The notes under the pieces were generated by a model that saw only the letters and a program-made list of their open reading frames with translations, was not told the origin of the DNA and searched no databases. 64,000 nt of DNA from an uncultured Oxalobacteraceae bacterium (GTDB lineage: Bacteria > Pseudomonadota > Gammaproteobacteria > Burkholderiales > Burkholderiaceae_D): assembly GCA_903862415.1 (NCBI GenBank), contig CAIOYD010000063.1:31267-95266 (forward strand), given 5' to 3'. Below, one piece after another: positions 43,163-52,935 of this stretch (position 1 is its first letter; every line of letters starts with the position of its first letter). Made by a program: the position numbers and the translations under genes.

Positions 43163-45049
43163 ATGAAGCTACCCAGCGATTTACGTTTGGCGCGCCGTTT
43201 TGCCGCTCTGCTGGCCGTTGGCCTGGCACTCACCATGGCGGTCAATCCTTACCTGCATCTGATCAGCGATCCCTTGCCATGGCGTTTTTTAATTGAGCTG
43301 GTGTGCGTAGTACTGTATTTTTCAGTTTTCATCGTCAGCTGGAATGCCTATGAAATCCACCGAAAATCCCGCTCAGTCATCCTGGCACTGGGTTTTTTAT
43401 GCGTGGCGATTTTTAATTTCTTCCATTTAGCCGGTACTTTTTCACTGATTTCCAGTCCAGGCTATCAGCAAACTACGTTGTTATTCACCTTATTGTGGAA
43501 ACTCACCGCCGCCCTGATTTTATTGCTGGTCGGTTTTGAAAAAAAATCCGGTGAACTCTCCCGACTGCAATCCGGCTGGCTACTAGAACTGGCTTTGACG
43601 ATAGTGGCGGCACTGAGCTTTTTGGTATTTTTTTATTTCGACCAGATTCCACCGTTAAATCATTCCGGCAGCTGGCCATTTCAACTGAAAAGTACGATTG
43701 AAGTCATCCTGATCGGTTTAATGTTAATGGCCAGCGGGTTATTTTATCGTCAGGCCAAAACCCTGAGCCAAGTCGATGAACGCAAAGAACAAACCTGGCT
43801 ATTCCTGGCCAGTTTCATTCTGGCCATGTCGGAATTTTGTGACCTGCGCAACAATAACGATCTGCTCGGCATCACTGGCCAGCTATTTCAGTTTATCGCC
43901 GCACTTTGTGTCTACCTGAGTATTGTTACTGTCAGCCTGCGGGCACCATTCCTGCAATTGGCGCAGGCACGCAAAGAAATCTCCAAAAATCGCACACGCT
44001 TAAACGGCATCATTCAAACCGCCAGTGACGGCATCATTACGATTAATGCTGCCCATATCGTGATTCTGGTCAACCCGGCGGCAGAAACCTATTTTGGTTA
44101 TGAACCGGGTCAAATGCTGGGATTGAATCTGGATTTGTTAATTCCAAAGAATCATCGCGGCGGACACGCGCAGCATGTCGACCAGTTTGGCAAAACTGGG
44201 GTTTCTATTCGTCAGATGGGTATGCAATACCCTGATTTTTCTGTTAACGGCTTAAAAAAGAATGGCGAACAATTTCCCATTGAAGCTTCGATTTCGAGCT
44301 TACTGGAAGATGGCGAGCGTTTTTACACGGTGATTTTCCGCGACATCAGCGACCGTAAAATTGCCAAACAAAAATTGGAGCAATACCATCGCGAATTAAG
44401 CAATCTGTCACACTCACTGCAAACCGTGCGCGAAGAAGAACGCAAACATATCGCGCGCGAATTACATGACGATCTGGGACAATTGCTGGCGGCTTTACGG
44501 ATGGATTTATCGCTGCTGGAAAAACGTCAGTCCGACAATATAAAAACCCAGCCCATCATCAGCAGCATGGACAAGCTGCTACTCAACTCCATTTCCACCC
44601 TGCGTCGCATAGCCAGCGATCTGCGCCCGCGCGCGCTCGATGAAGGTGGCCTGTACTTTGCACTCTTAACCCTGCAAAAAGAATTCATCCAGCGCCATCA
44701 AATTGCCTGCGAATTAAACGCCGTTGAAACCGAACTGATTTTAAATGACGGGCTAAGCACCACCATCTTCCGGGTGATTCAGGAATCCCTCACCAATGTC
44801 GTGCGTCACGCCCATGCCACCCAAGTATGGATTACACTGTCACAAACCGACGGCAAGCTCAGCTTCAGCATTCAGGATAACGGCAAGGGTATCGCCGAAC
44901 AGGATTTCGTCAAGCACCAGTCCTTTGGACTGGTCGGAATGCGAGAACGCGTGCGCGCCCTGCAGGGTGAGCTCACAATTACCGGCAATGAACACGGCAC
45001 CTGCATTGAAGTTGCCCTGCCAATTACCAGCGAAGCACCGCAACCTTAA
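43163..45049 (+). CDS. Membrane PAS sensor kinase, NarX-type (HisKA_3)
   Basis: A 628-residue kinase. Residues about 1-260 hold seven or eight hydrophobic helices, resembling a MASE-type membrane sensor (ILALGFLCVAIFNFFHLAGTF). A PAS domain follows (about 285-400; ASDGIITINAAHIVILVNPAAE). The HisKA_3 box is ERKHIARELHDDLGQLLAAL with the phospho-His at about residue 433. The HATPase has RVIQESLTNVVRHAHA and FSIQDNGKGI with FGLVGMRERV. HisKA_3 kinases act on NarL/FixJ receivers; the receiver-only protein at 40860 is nearby but not adjacent. A small lipoprotein gene starts 12 bp downstream. Confidence 0.9.
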   Translation: MKLPSDLRLARRFAALLAVGLALTMAVNPYLHLISDPLPWRFLIELVCVVLYFSVFIVSWNAYEIHRKSRSVILALGFLCVAIFNFFHLAGTFSLISSPGYQQTTLLFTLLWKLTAALILLLVGFEKKSGELSRLQSGWLLELALTIVAALSFLVFFYFDQIPPLNHSGSWPFQLKSTIEVILIGLMLMASGLFYRQAKTLSQVDERKEQTWLFLASFILAMSEFCDLRNNNDLLGITGQLFQFIAALCVYLSIVTVSLRAPFLQLAQARKEISKNRTRLNGIIQTASDGIITINAAHIVILVNPAAETYFGYEPGQMLGLNLDLLIPKNHRGGHAQHVDQFGKTGVSIRQMGMQYPDFSVNGLKKNGEQFPIEASISSLLEDGERFYTVIFRDISDRKIAKQKLEQYHRELSNLSHSLQTVREEERKHIARELHDDLGQLLAALRMDLSLLEKRQSDNIKTQPIISSMDKLLLNSISTLRRIASDLRPRALDEGGLYFALLTLQKEFIQRHQIACELNAVETELILNDGLSTTIFRVIQESLTNVVRHAHATQVWITLSQTDGKLSFSIQDNGKGIAEQDFVKHQSFGLVGMRERVRALQGELTITGNEHGTCIEVALPITSEAPQP

Positions 45050-45061
45050 ACTGACCTGACC

Positions 45062-45295
45062 ATGACCATGACCAAACTGAACGTTCTTATGCGCGTCCTT
45101 ACTTTACTGCCGTTTTTTTTGCTGCTGTGCAGCTGCGATCATTCCGACTCGAAACCGGCGGAACCAACCCCGGCATTTAAATTAGCCGAACCACAGCGTG
45201 ATGCGCTGCAAAAAGCCAAGGACCTGGAAGCTAAAATGCAACAGGATGCCGAAGATCAACGCAAAGTCATTGAACTGCAAACCAATCCCAAATAA
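45062..45295 (+). CDS. Small predicted lipoprotein
   Basis: A 77-residue protein with a hydrophobic signal and lipobox-like LLLCSC (Cys at about 28-30), then a charged helical tail rich in Lys, Glu and Gln (LQKAKDLEAKMQQDAEDQRKVIEL). It lies 12 bp after the kinase gene and 14 bp before gtrA, so it is likely co-transcribed. Codon pattern and signal peptide support a real gene; family and function are not recognised. ATG 45089 is an alternative start. Confidence 0.65.
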   Translation: MTMTKLNVLMRVLTLLPFFLLLCSCDHSDSKPAEPTPAFKLAEPQRDALQKAKDLEAKMQQDAEDQRKVIELQTNPK

Positions 45296-45309
45296 CGTTG
45301 ACATCCCTT

Positions 45310-45714
45310 ATGAAAATCCGTCCACATCATTACGTCCTGCTGCGCCAATTCCTGCATTTTGCGGCGGTTGGACTGTCTGGCACCCTGGTGCAATACACCT
45401 GCCTGTGGGTTGGCGTGGAATATCTCACGCTCGCACCGGCCACCGCTTCAGGGATCGGCTATATTTTGGGTTCCGTGGTTAATTATGTGCTCAATTACTT
45501 CTTCACTTTCAGCAGCGCAAAATCGCACCGCGAAGCGGCCAGCAAATATTTTTCTGTGCTCGGCATCGGATGGTGTCTGAACTTTGCTCTGATGCTGCTA
45601 TTTACGGGGCATTGGGGCTGGAACAAATGGTACGCCCAGATCATCACCACCGGTATTGGTTTGCTGTGGAACTTCTCAGGCAGTAAATGGTGGGCGTTTC
45701 GTCATAATTTGTAG
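45310..45714 (+). CDS. GtrA-family membrane protein
   Basis: A 134-residue protein with four predicted membrane helices and the GtrA pattern: FLHFAAVGLSGTLVQYTCLWVGV, GYILGSVVNYVLNYFFTFSS and LLWNFSGSKWWAF. GtrA proteins are thought to flip polyprenyl-linked sugars for O-antigen or wall-glycan modification. No glycosyltransferase gene is adjacent. I chose ATG 45310; an upstream TTG at 45298 adds four residues. Confidence 0.88.
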   Translation: MKIRPHHYVLLRQFLHFAAVGLSGTLVQYTCLWVGVEYLTLAPATASGIGYILGSVVNYVLNYFFTFSSAKSHREAASKYFSVLGIGWCLNFALMLLFTGHWGWNKWYAQIITTGIGLLWNFSGSKWWAFRHNL

Positions 45715-45745
45715 GGTGTATTAGCCCGAAGGGCGTAATACATCC
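45711..45745. repeat. REP-like palindromic repeat
   Basis: GTAGGGTGTATTAGCCC, loop GAA, GGGCGTAATACATCC overlapping the end of the gtrA-like gene. It is the same element type as at 11724 and 16161, here in the convergent gap before the SDR gene. Confidence 0.7.
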
Positions 45746-45784
45746 TTAACTGTGTAACCACCATTTTTCAATTTGGGGTAAGCG

Positions 45785-46561
45785 TCATTGCACGCTCATC
45801 CCATCATCGGCACTGACAATAGCGCCATTCAGGAATCCGGATTCTTCAGCTGCCAGCAAGAGCAGCAATCCATCCAGATCTTCCGGGCGTCCGACACGGT
45901 TGCGCGGCAACAGGCTCATGAGTTTTTTTCCAGCCTCACTTTCGAAATATGCCTGATTAATTTCGGTCGAAATATAACCCGGACAGATGGCATTCACATT
46001 AATGCCGTACTTACCCCATTCCAGCGCCATGGCTTTGGTCATCTGGATCACGGCAGCCTTGCTCATGCAATAAATTCCGATTTGCGGCAACACCCGCATG
46101 CCGGCAACCGAAGCAATATTCACAATCCGGTGTTGTTTCTTGGGGTCACCTTTAGCACGTGCCACCATACGCTTGGCGGGTTCCTGAGCCACAAAAAAAG
46201 CCCCGCGCTGATTGGTATCCATCACATAGGCATAATCATCCGGAGTCACATCGAGCAAACGCTGAGTGGTCGACACACCGGCATTATTAATCAGAATATC
46301 AATCGGACCGGCTTCGGTTTCGGCATGAGCAATCGCTGATTTGATACTGGCATAGTCGCTCACATCGAGCTCCACCATATGCGCGGCACCGCCTTCGGCT
46401 TCAATTTCAGCGCGCAATTCTTTTAAGCGATCAATCCTGCGTGCCGCCAACACAACCTGTGCGCCGGCCTGTGCCAGCACCTTGGCAAAGCGGGCACCCA
46501 AACCACTTGATGCACCGGTCACTAATGCAATTTTTCCTTCGAAATTAACTTCAATTCCCAT
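45785..46561 (-). CDS. Short-chain dehydrogenase/reductase
   Basis: A 258-residue classical SDR: cofactor motif TGASSGLGARFA (residues about 15-26), NNAGVS, Ser in NIASVAGM, and YCMSK with the catalytic Tyr and Lys, then CPGYISTEI. The Arg-Arg after strand beta-2 (LAARRIDRLKEL) suggests preference for NADP(H). It may work as a 3-hydroxyacyl-CoA dehydrogenase or 3-oxoacyl reductase. Its divergent neighbour is the ETF-ubiquinone oxidoreductase, a link to fatty-acid oxidation that fits but does not prove this role. Confidence 0.9.
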   Translation of the reverse strand: MGIEVNFEGKIALVTGASSGLGARFAKVLAQAGAQVVLAARRIDRLKELRAEIEAEGGAAHMVELDVSDYASIKSAIAHAETEAGPIDILINNAGVSTTQRLLDVTPDDYAYVMDTNQRGAFFVAQEPAKRMVARAKGDPKKQHRIVNIASVAGMRVLPQIGIYCMSKAAVIQMTKAMALEWGKYGINVNAICPGYISTEINQAYFESEAGKKLMSLLPRNRVGRPEDLDGLLLLLAAEESGFLNGAIVSADDGMSVQ

Positions 46562-46839
46562 CCCTGGCTCCTGGTTTTATTGATCTAAATCACCAAATAA
46601 TGCGATCTGCTTGTTGCAATAATTAAATAGTCTCTTATGATGCCATAACTGTTGCAAATTCATTCAATGAAATGGCATTAATATGCGCTCTAATCCCGAC
46701 TTGAGATGCATATTTCAGTCAGCTCTGCGATAATTCGACCCACTTTACAGACCACCCTTGCTCATTTTATGGTGAACGTATATCATTCTGACACAAATAA
46801 GCACGATCGTTCTAAATTACTTCCAACTGAGAGCATTTC

Positions 46840-48510
46840 ATGACAAATAACCTTGTAGAAAAGTTTGGCCCGCGGGATACGATGGAGTATGACGTCGTTA
46901 TCGTTGGCGGTGGCCCCGCCGGTCTTTCCGCTGCGATCAAGCTCAAGCAACTGGCACAGGCACAACAGAAAGAAGTCTCTGTCTGCATTCTGGAAAAAGG
47001 TGCCGAATTAGGCGCACACATTTTGTCAGGTGCGGTCATGGATCCGATCGCGCTGAATGAATTATTTCCCAACTGGAAAGAACTTGGCGCACCACTCAAC
47101 ACGCCAGTCACCGAAGACCGTTTTTTAATGCTCACCGAAACCGGTGCCATGCAAACTCCAGGCTGGATGCTGGCCGACTGTTTTCAGAATCACGGCAATT
47201 ATGTCATCTCACTGGCCAATCTGGTGCGCTGGCTGGGGCAACAGGCTGAAGCACTGGGTGTGGAAATTTTCCCCGGTTTCCCGGCAGCTGAAATTTTGTA
47301 TAACGACGACGGTTCCGTCAAGGGCGTTGCCACCGGCAATATGGGCGTGGAACACGATGGCAATCCTGGTCCTGCCTTTCAATTGGGCATGGAACTACAC
47401 GCCAGATACACCCTGTTTGCTGAAGGTGCCCGAGGCCATCTTGGCAAGCAACTAATGCAAAAATTCAATCTCAATGCTGACAGCGACCCACAAACCTATG
47501 GCATCGGGATTAAAGAATTATGGGAAATTGATCCGGCCAAACATCAACCGGGTCTGGTAGTTCATACCGCAGGCTGGCCGTTGAAGTCCGACACCTATGG
47601 CGGTTCATTCCTGTACCATCTGGAAAACAATCAGGTCGCCGTTGGTCTGGTGGTTGGATTAAGCTATGCCAATCCCTACCTGTCACCGTACGAAGAATTC
47701 CAGCGTTACAAGACCCATCCGCAAATTCGTCATTTCTTTGAAGGCGGCAAGCGCATTTCTTACGGTGCCCGCGCCATTACCGCCGGTGGTTTGCAATCGC
47801 TGCCTAAACTGACCTTTCCGGGTGGTGCATTAATCGGTTGCGATGCCGGCTTTTTAAACATGAGCCGTATCAAAGGCAGCCACACCGCCATGAAAAGCGG
47901 CATGCTGGCAGCAGAAACCATCATCACAGCCTTAAGCGCTGAACAACCAGTAGCAGAGCTGAGCGGCTATACCAGCGCCGTGAAACAATCCTGGCTGTAC
48001 ACTGAATTGCACAAAGCCCGCAACGTCAAGCCATCGCTGGCCAAGGGACTTTATCTGGGTTCTCTGCTGGTGGGTATCGATCAGTTGATTTTACGTGGCA
48101 AAGCTCCCTGGACCATGCGTCACCAGCATGCTGACCACGAATGTCTGCGGCCAGCGAGTGAATTTGAACCGATAGTTTATCCAAAACCGGACGGCAAACT
48201 GACCTTTGACCGCATGTCTTCGGTATTTATTTCAAATACCAATCATGCGGAAAATCAGCCTGTGCATTTAACCCTGAAAAATCCGCTGGTTCCGGTGCAA
48301 ATCAATCTGGCAACCTATGCCGGACCGGAAGCACGTTATTGTCCTGCTGGCGTGTACGAATTTATCAAAACCGATGCCGGCGAAGACAAGCTGCAAATCA
48401 ATTCACAAAACTGCGTCCACTGTAAAACCTGCGATATCAAAGACCCGACCCAAAACATTGTCTGGGTAACGCCAGAAGGCGGCGGCGGTCCGAATTATCC
48501 AAATATGTAA
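46840..48510 (+). CDS. Electron transfer flavoprotein-ubiquinone oxidoreductase
   Basis: A 556-residue membrane-associated FAD/4Fe-4S enzyme that moves electrons from reduced ETF to ubiquinone, the exit for all ETF-linked acyl-CoA dehydrogenases. FAD motif [20 protein letters not shown] (about residue 17), then [33 protein letters not shown], and C-terminal cluster motif [17 protein letters not shown] before the typical end [10 protein letters not shown]. Length matches the family. The etfAB genes are not in the window. A hairpin follows the stop. Confidence 0.95.
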   Translation: MTNNLVEKFGPRDTMEYDVVIVGGGPAGLSAAIKLKQLAQAQQKEVSVCILEKGAELGAHILSGAVMDPIALNELFPNWKELGAPLNTPVTEDRFLMLTETGAMQTPGWMLADCFQNHGNYVISLANLVRWLGQQAEALGVEIFPGFPAAEILYNDDGSVKGVATGNMGVEHDGNPGPAFQLGMELHARYTLFAEGARGHLGKQLMQKFNLNADSDPQTYGIGIKELWEIDPAKHQPGLVVHTAGWPLKSDTYGGSFLYHLENNQVAVGLVVGLSYANPYLSPYEEFQRYKTHPQIRHFFEGGKRISYGARAITAGGLQSLPKLTFPGGALIGCDAGFLNMSRIKGSHTAMKSGMLAAETIITALSAEQPVAELSGYTSAVKQSWLYTELHKARNVKPSLAKGLYLGSLLVGIDQLILRGKAPWTMRHQHADHECLRPASEFEPIVYPKPDGKLTFDRMSSVFISNTNHAENQPVHLTLKNPLVPVQINLATYAGPEARYCPAGVYEFIKTDAGEDKLQINSQNCVHCKTCDIKDPTQNIVWVTPEGGGGPNYPNM

Positions 48511-48522
48511 GCTGTTTACGGG

Positions 48523-48554
48523 TTTTCTGGGGCTTGTTCAAAAGCCCCAGAAAA
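48523..48554. terminator. Hairpin after the ETF-QO gene
   Basis: TTTTCTGGGGCTT pairs with AAGCCCCAGAAAA (13 bp) across a 6-nt loop, 12 bp after the stop. No T run follows on the plus strand, so termination may be inefficient or factor-assisted. Confidence 0.55.
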
Positions 48555-48608
48555 GGTATGATGCTGCCTTGCTCAGCGGAGTGCATTTTCTTCAACACTC
48601 CCGTCAAA

Positions 48609-48685
48609 CTGCCCTTAGCTCAACTGGATAGAGCAATGCCCTTCTAAGGCATAGGTTAGTGGTTCGATTCCACTAGGGCAGACCA
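48609..48685 (+). tRNA. tRNA-Arg (anticodon TCT), CCA encoded
   Basis: The cloverleaf is complete. Acceptor stem CTGCCCT / AGGGCAG, D arm GCTC...GAGC, anticodon stem ATGCC / GGCAT with loop CTTCTAA (anticodon TCT, reads AGA), variable AGGTT, T arm AGTGG / CCACT with TTCGATT. Discriminator A is at 48682 and CCA is at 48683-48685. Confidence 0.96.
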
Positions 48686-48719
48686 AAACAGCACTTAATT
48701 CTGAATAATTCCGTTTATC

Positions 48720-49064
48720 TCAATCAAAACTGCAAAAAAACGGCGTTTCCAAGGCAGGAGTGCCATCGACGTAAAACGCGTCAAAACAGCGCGTGCAGAG
48801 TGGACAAACCAGATGGGGTTTGATTACCCCTACTTGCAACAATACCAACTTCAAATGCGGCGTCTGGCATTCCGGGCAGGTCTCGCGAATCTCTCCGGCA
48901 AAAATGAAATCTCTGGTCAGATAACCGGCACTTGTCGGTATTCCGTTGACGATACTGGCAGGATCAAGCTGCTTGAAAACCAACAGGGTTGTTTCAAGCC
49001 TGCGTTTATCAAGAAATGAATTGGCGCCGGCATCGGCTGCATTTTCGGCATCGAACTTACTCAT
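48720..49064 (-). CDS. Small zinc-ribbon-like hypothetical protein
   Basis: A 114-residue soluble protein. The C-terminal half has two cysteine pairs, TCPECQTPHL and VCPLCTRCF, spaced about 22 residues apart like a zinc ribbon. The N-terminal half, with DAGANSFLDKRRLETTLLVFKQ, has no recognised fold. No family is recognised. It stands alone between the tRNA gene and a kinase gene on the other strand. The CPxC pairs and normal codon use support a real gene. Confidence 0.65.
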   Translation of the reverse strand: MSKFDAENAADAGANSFLDKRRLETTLLVFKQLDPASIVNGIPTSAGYLTRDFIFAGEIRETCPECQTPHLKLVLLQVGVIKPHLVCPLCTRCFDAFYVDGTPALETPFFCSFD

Positions 49065-49372
49065 GATTTCTCTCCAGGTAGATTACCTTTGTTGCACTCG
49101 AAGATAATGCACAGACAGCAAACCGGCTTAGGCGCTTACATACTGATTCTGTGGTGAGCAGGTTTGAACGCTCTCGCTCTCGAGGGGAAGTGAATCTTTC
49201 ATTAAATACCTATTCCAAACGGCCGTCAAATGGTAACTGGTGATTGGCAAAAATGAGCATAATGACAAATTTAACCACGGAACATTGCATAATCAACGAT
49301 CATTACTATACTAAGGACGCGAACTAAGACTCTTGCGGGGTCAATCTGGCCAATGTCGACTTTGGATGCCAC
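49065..49372. other. Intergenic region before the MASE3 kinase gene
   Basis: About 308 bp of divergent spacer. No ORF or RNA gene is recognised. The main signal is the promoter candidate at 49284-49311 on the plus strand. The rest, including the sequence next to the minus-strand zinc-ribbon gene, shows nothing I can name. Confidence 0.45.
49284..49311 (+). promoter_or_regulatory. Candidate promoter of the MASE3 kinase gene
   Basis: TTGCAT (49284-49289) and TATACT (49306-49311), 16 bp apart; the -10 matches sigma-70 at 5/6 positions, the -35 only at the first three. Predicted transcript start near 49318, about 55 nt before ATG 49373. Confidence 0.4.
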
Positions 49373-51670
49373 ATGCAACGATTCAGCAAGTTCAGATTAT
49401 TAAATCTCAACCCGGTGTACGTTTTCCCCATGAAGAAAACGGGAACACTCCTGTTCGTGTTGCTACTCATCCAGTTTTTTACCTGCGCCCTTCCCATCGG
49501 CAATCAGGCAATTTCCTTTTTTTTACCTCTGCATACGCTATTGGAAACCGTATCCATTGTCGTTTCGATGATGGTATTTACATTGGGATGGAATACCGCG
49601 GACAGAAACACTTCCGGAAATATCATTCTACTTGGCGCGTTGTTTTTTGCCGTTGGTGTGCTCGATTTTCTGCACACGAATTCCTACCTCGGAATGCCCG
49701 ATTTAATCACGCAAAACACAACCCAGAAACAACTCAATTTCTGGCTGTTTGCACGCTTTATTTCCGCAGCTGGCCTGTTATGGATATCGCTTCGTCCCTG
49801 GAATGCATTCAAGTCCGGCGCAACCCGTCTCCTGTGTTTTATATCACTGCTGATCATGGTTGCGGCAATCGCCTGGGAAACCCTGTTTCATCTGGACTGG
49901 TTTCCGACGACGTTTGTTTCAGGTGCCGGGCTGACTAATTTCAAAAAAAATACCGAGTATATAATCATCCTGCTTAATTTAGCGACCGCAGGCAAGCTGT
50001 TCATCATGATGCAAAAACCGCAGCCGTTTAATATTGCGATGTTGTTCGGAGCGCTGTGTACGCTGGCCATGAGTGAATTTTTTTTCACCTTTTACACCGT
50101 CATGGCGGGCAGCTACAACATTTTGGGACACATCTACAAAGTTATTGCTTACCTGTTTATTTATCAGGCCATAGTGATCAATGTTATTAAAGAACCTTAC
50201 CGGTTACTGGAACTTGCCAAAGAAAAATTTCAAACCATTTTTGATTCTGTCAATGATGGTATCGAACTCATTTCTGTGGATGGATTCGTCATTGATATGA
50301 ATCGCCTCAGTTATGAACGCATGGGTTATTCAAGGGACGAAGTCATCGGCCAGCCTATGACAAAATTTAACAAAGTGGATGACCCGGTCAAAGTCAAACA
50401 AAATTCAGAGTTAATTGCCAGAAAGGGATATGCCTCCTTTGAGTCCACTCGGGTTCACAGGGATGGCAGCATCATCCCGATTGAAGTAAATGCACTGGTG
50501 ATTGAAATTGAAGGCAAAAAAGTACATCTCGGTATTTGTCGCAACATCACTGAACGCAAAATTTTGGAAAACCAGCTCCGTGAAAATGAACAGCGCGTGA
50601 TTGCTAATGAAAAAAAGATTCGGCAAATATTGGAAACCTGTCCGACTGCGGCACGCATCACCAAAAACGGCACTTCAAAACACAGTTATTACAATTCCAA
50701 ATATTTGGAAATCACTAACACCGACCGTGAAACCATTGATGATTTTGACCCTACACTTTACTATGCACCGGAAGTACTTGCCGAAATCACTCAGCGACTG
50801 CAAAACGGCGAAGTAATTATTGATAAAGTCGTTCATCTTGAAAACCAAAATGACCCCCAGTTTGGCTCCAAATGGGTACTCGCCTCGTATTTCGAAATTG
50901 ATTACGAAGGCTCACCGGCGACACTGGGATGGTTTCATGATATTTCCGAACGCATCCGACTGGAAAAAATGAAAAGTGAATTTATTTCCACCGTCAGCCA
51001 CGAATTGCGCACACCGCTGACTTCCATCAGCGGTGCACTCGGACTGATCACCAAAGAAGTGTTGGGAAAAATCCCCACAGAAGCAATGAAAGTCATTGAA
51101 ATAGCGCACCGAAACAGTCTGCGGCTGGCTTATATGATTAACGATTTACTTGATATGGAAAAATTAGCGGCTGGAAAAGTCAGCTTTGATATGCGTCCCC
51201 ATCTTCTGGTTGATTTAATCAAATTATCGATTGAGGATAACAGCAATTATCTCAGCGACCGCCAGATTAAACTGATTTTTGTAGAAGATCCAAATAATGA
51301 ACAATTACAACTGCAATGCGACCGCCAACGTTTTTTGCAAGTCCTCTCCAACCTCATTTCCAATGCCATTAAATTTTCTCATGCCAACGGAACTGTAGAG
51401 ATTGCTATACAACAAAATGATGGCATTCGGATTTCCGTCACTGATCACGGCAATGGCATTCCACTTGAATTTCAGAAATCTATTTTTCAAAAATTCGCCC
51501 AGGCAGATTCGTCGGATACCCGTCAAAAAGGCGGCACTGGTTTAGGATTGGCCATCACACGTGAATTGATTGAACGGATGGGGGGCAAGATTGGGTTCAA
51601 CTCATCCAAGGGTAATGGCGCGTGCTTTTATATTGACTTCCCCCTGTTTCGCAGTCAGAAGCTGACGTGA
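49373..51670 (+). CDS. MASE3-PAS-PAS sensor histidine kinase
   Basis: A 765-residue membrane kinase. The N-terminal MASE3-like membrane domain (about 20-275) has LETVSIVVSMMVFTLGWNT and GVLDFLHTNSYLGMP. It is followed by two PAS domains (about 285-395 with DSVNDGIELISVDGFVIDMN; about 415-525). HisKA has the phospho-His in FISTVSHELRTPLTSISGAL (about residue 545). HATPase has NLISNAIKFSH, ISVTDHGNGIP and GGTGLGLAITRELIERMGG. No receiver is attached. An ATG at 49430 after a Met-poor stretch is an alternative start. The next plus-strand gene is unrelated. Confidence 0.92.
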   Translation: MQRFSKFRLLNLNPVYVFPMKKTGTLLFVLLLIQFFTCALPIGNQAISFFLPLHTLLETVSIVVSMMVFTLGWNTADRNTSGNIILLGALFFAVGVLDFLHTNSYLGMPDLITQNTTQKQLNFWLFARFISAAGLLWISLRPWNAFKSGATRLLCFISLLIMVAAIAWETLFHLDWFPTTFVSGAGLTNFKKNTEYIIILLNLATAGKLFIMMQKPQPFNIAMLFGALCTLAMSEFFFTFYTVMAGSYNILGHIYKVIAYLFIYQAIVINVIKEPYRLLELAKEKFQTIFDSVNDGIELISVDGFVIDMNRLSYERMGYSRDEVIGQPMTKFNKVDDPVKVKQNSELIARKGYASFESTRVHRDGSIIPIEVNALVIEIEGKKVHLGICRNITERKILENQLRENEQRVIANEKKIRQILETCPTAARITKNGTSKHSYYNSKYLEITNTDRETIDDFDPTLYYAPEVLAEITQRLQNGEVIIDKVVHLENQNDPQFGSKWVLASYFEIDYEGSPATLGWFHDISERIRLEKMKSEFISTVSHELRTPLTSISGALGLITKEVLGKIPTEAMKVIEIAHRNSLRLAYMINDLLDMEKLAAGKVSFDMRPHLLVDLIKLSIEDNSNYLSDRQIKLIFVEDPNNEQLQLQCDRQRFLQVLSNLISNAIKFSHANGTVEIAIQQNDGIRISVTDHGNGIPLEFQKSIFQKFAQADSSDTRQKGGTGLGLAITRELIERMGGKIGFNSSKGNGACFYIDFPLFRSQKLT

Positions 51671-51671
51671 A

Positions 51672-52013
51672 TTAAATCCCGGCCTGAAGCGCTTTTTCTG
51701 TCATGGCCTCCACCACCCAGACATTTAAACTTTTGCCCCCAGCCTCCGCGGCGACAACTGCACGGGCGTGGATTTCGGGCCCCACCCGCACCACAAATTT
51801 GCCAGAGTAATTTTTTTGGGGCTCCAGCCCTTGCTGCTTGCAAACATTAAGGTAATTTTCTACGGCCTGCACCATTGCGGTTTTTAATCCGCCAACGGAA
51901 TTTGCCTGAAAAGTGACCTCATTTTCAATACAGGCCAATTTTCCGATAAATAATTGCTCCTTATCCGAATAGTGAATTTTGGCCAAATAACCGTTATGTT
52001 TCATGACATTCAT
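51672..52013 (-). CDS. HicB-family protein, without a HicA partner
   Basis: A 113-residue protein with the HicB arrangement: an N-terminal partial RNase H-like domain (YLAKIHYSDKEQLFIGKLACIENEVTFQANSVGGLKTAMVQAVENYL) and a C-terminal ribbon-helix-helix-like segment (GKFVVRVGPEIHARAVVAAEAGGKSLNVWVVEAM). HicB is the antitoxin of HicA mRNA interferases. No HicA-like frame is found on either side. I chose ATG 52013 because GGGAGG lies 7 nt upstream; a longer frame reaches TTG 52049. It converges with the kinase gene, 1 bp from its stop. Confidence 0.82.
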   Translation of the reverse strand: MNVMKHNGYLAKIHYSDKEQLFIGKLACIENEVTFQANSVGGLKTAMVQAVENYLNVCKQQGLEPQKNYSGKFVVRVGPEIHARAVVAAEAGGKSLNVWVVEAMTEKALQAGI

Positions 52014-52237
52014 CTGCATACCTCCCATAGATACAACTCCCAGGCTCAATGATACTTAAGTGGATTAAAAGTTGATGAGACGGGCATGAATGAGAAAAGT
52101 TGCCATTATTTTGAAAATATTGATTTTTAATTCAGCATAACTAAGCGGCAACAACTCTTTCATTGGTGTAAATTATTTTGCGAAAAATGTTGGCTTTGAG
52201 CCATACTTCGGCATACCTAATCTTCCAGATCACTTTC

Positions 52238-52930
52238 ATGCCTACTATTCAATTGCCTCCGCATTTTTCCCTGCCACTTCCACTCCGGTTTATTTTGGCC
52301 AGAATCCGGCTGTGCACCAGTATCTGTGTTGGCATAGCCGCTTTCTTTCTGTTACCTGATAGCGTGGCACCGCTCACCATCATCCGCGCCATTATTTGCT
52401 GGAACATAGGCGCGCTGCTGTATCTGGGTCTGGCCATGCGAATGATGTTCTGGTCGTCGCATGAGCGTATGAATGCAAGGGCATTGCAATACAATGAAGG
52501 CAAAACGCTGGTATTGATACTGGTGATTGCCGCAGCATTGATGTGCATCGGCGCCATCGTTGCGGTATTGGCAGAAGTTAAAGGGCTTGCAGGACAAATC
52601 CGTTATGCCTATATTGCTTTGGCGTCGCTCACCATTGCCACTTCCTGGGCGTTTACCCAGGTCATGTTTGCCTTGCACTATGCGCATAATTACTATGTCA
52701 CCGAAATGAGCGGAGATCATGGCGGACTGGAATTTCCCGGCGGCCACCGGCCTGATTATGGGGATTTTCTGTATTTTGCAGCCGTCATTGGCACTTCCGG
52801 ACAAACCGCCGATGTCAGCTTTACCAACCGCAGCATGCGCAGAACCGGAACCGTGCACTGTGTGTTGGCGTTTTTCTTTAATACCACTCTGGTGGCATTA
52901 ACTATTAATATTGCCTCGGGTTTGTTTTAA
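52238..52930 (+). CDS. DUF1345-family membrane protein
   Basis: A 230-residue protein with five predicted membrane helices and the DUF1345 pattern: [21 protein letters not shown] early, [19 protein letters not shown] in the middle, and [27 protein letters not shown] near the end. Function of the family is unknown. I chose ATG 52238; upstream in-frame starts at 52187 and 52178 would add a weakly hydrophobic leader. Confidence 0.82.
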   Translation: MPTIQLPPHFSLPLPLRFILARIRLCTSICVGIAAFFLLPDSVAPLTIIRAIICWNIGALLYLGLAMRMMFWSSHERMNARALQYNEGKTLVLILVIAAALMCIGAIVAVLAEVKGLAGQIRYAYIALASLTIATSWAFTQVMFALHYAHNYYVTEMSGDHGGLEFPGGHRPDYGDFLYFAAVIGTSGQTADVSFTNRSMRRTGTVHCVLAFFFNTTLVALTINIASGLF

Positions 52931-52935
52931 AACTA

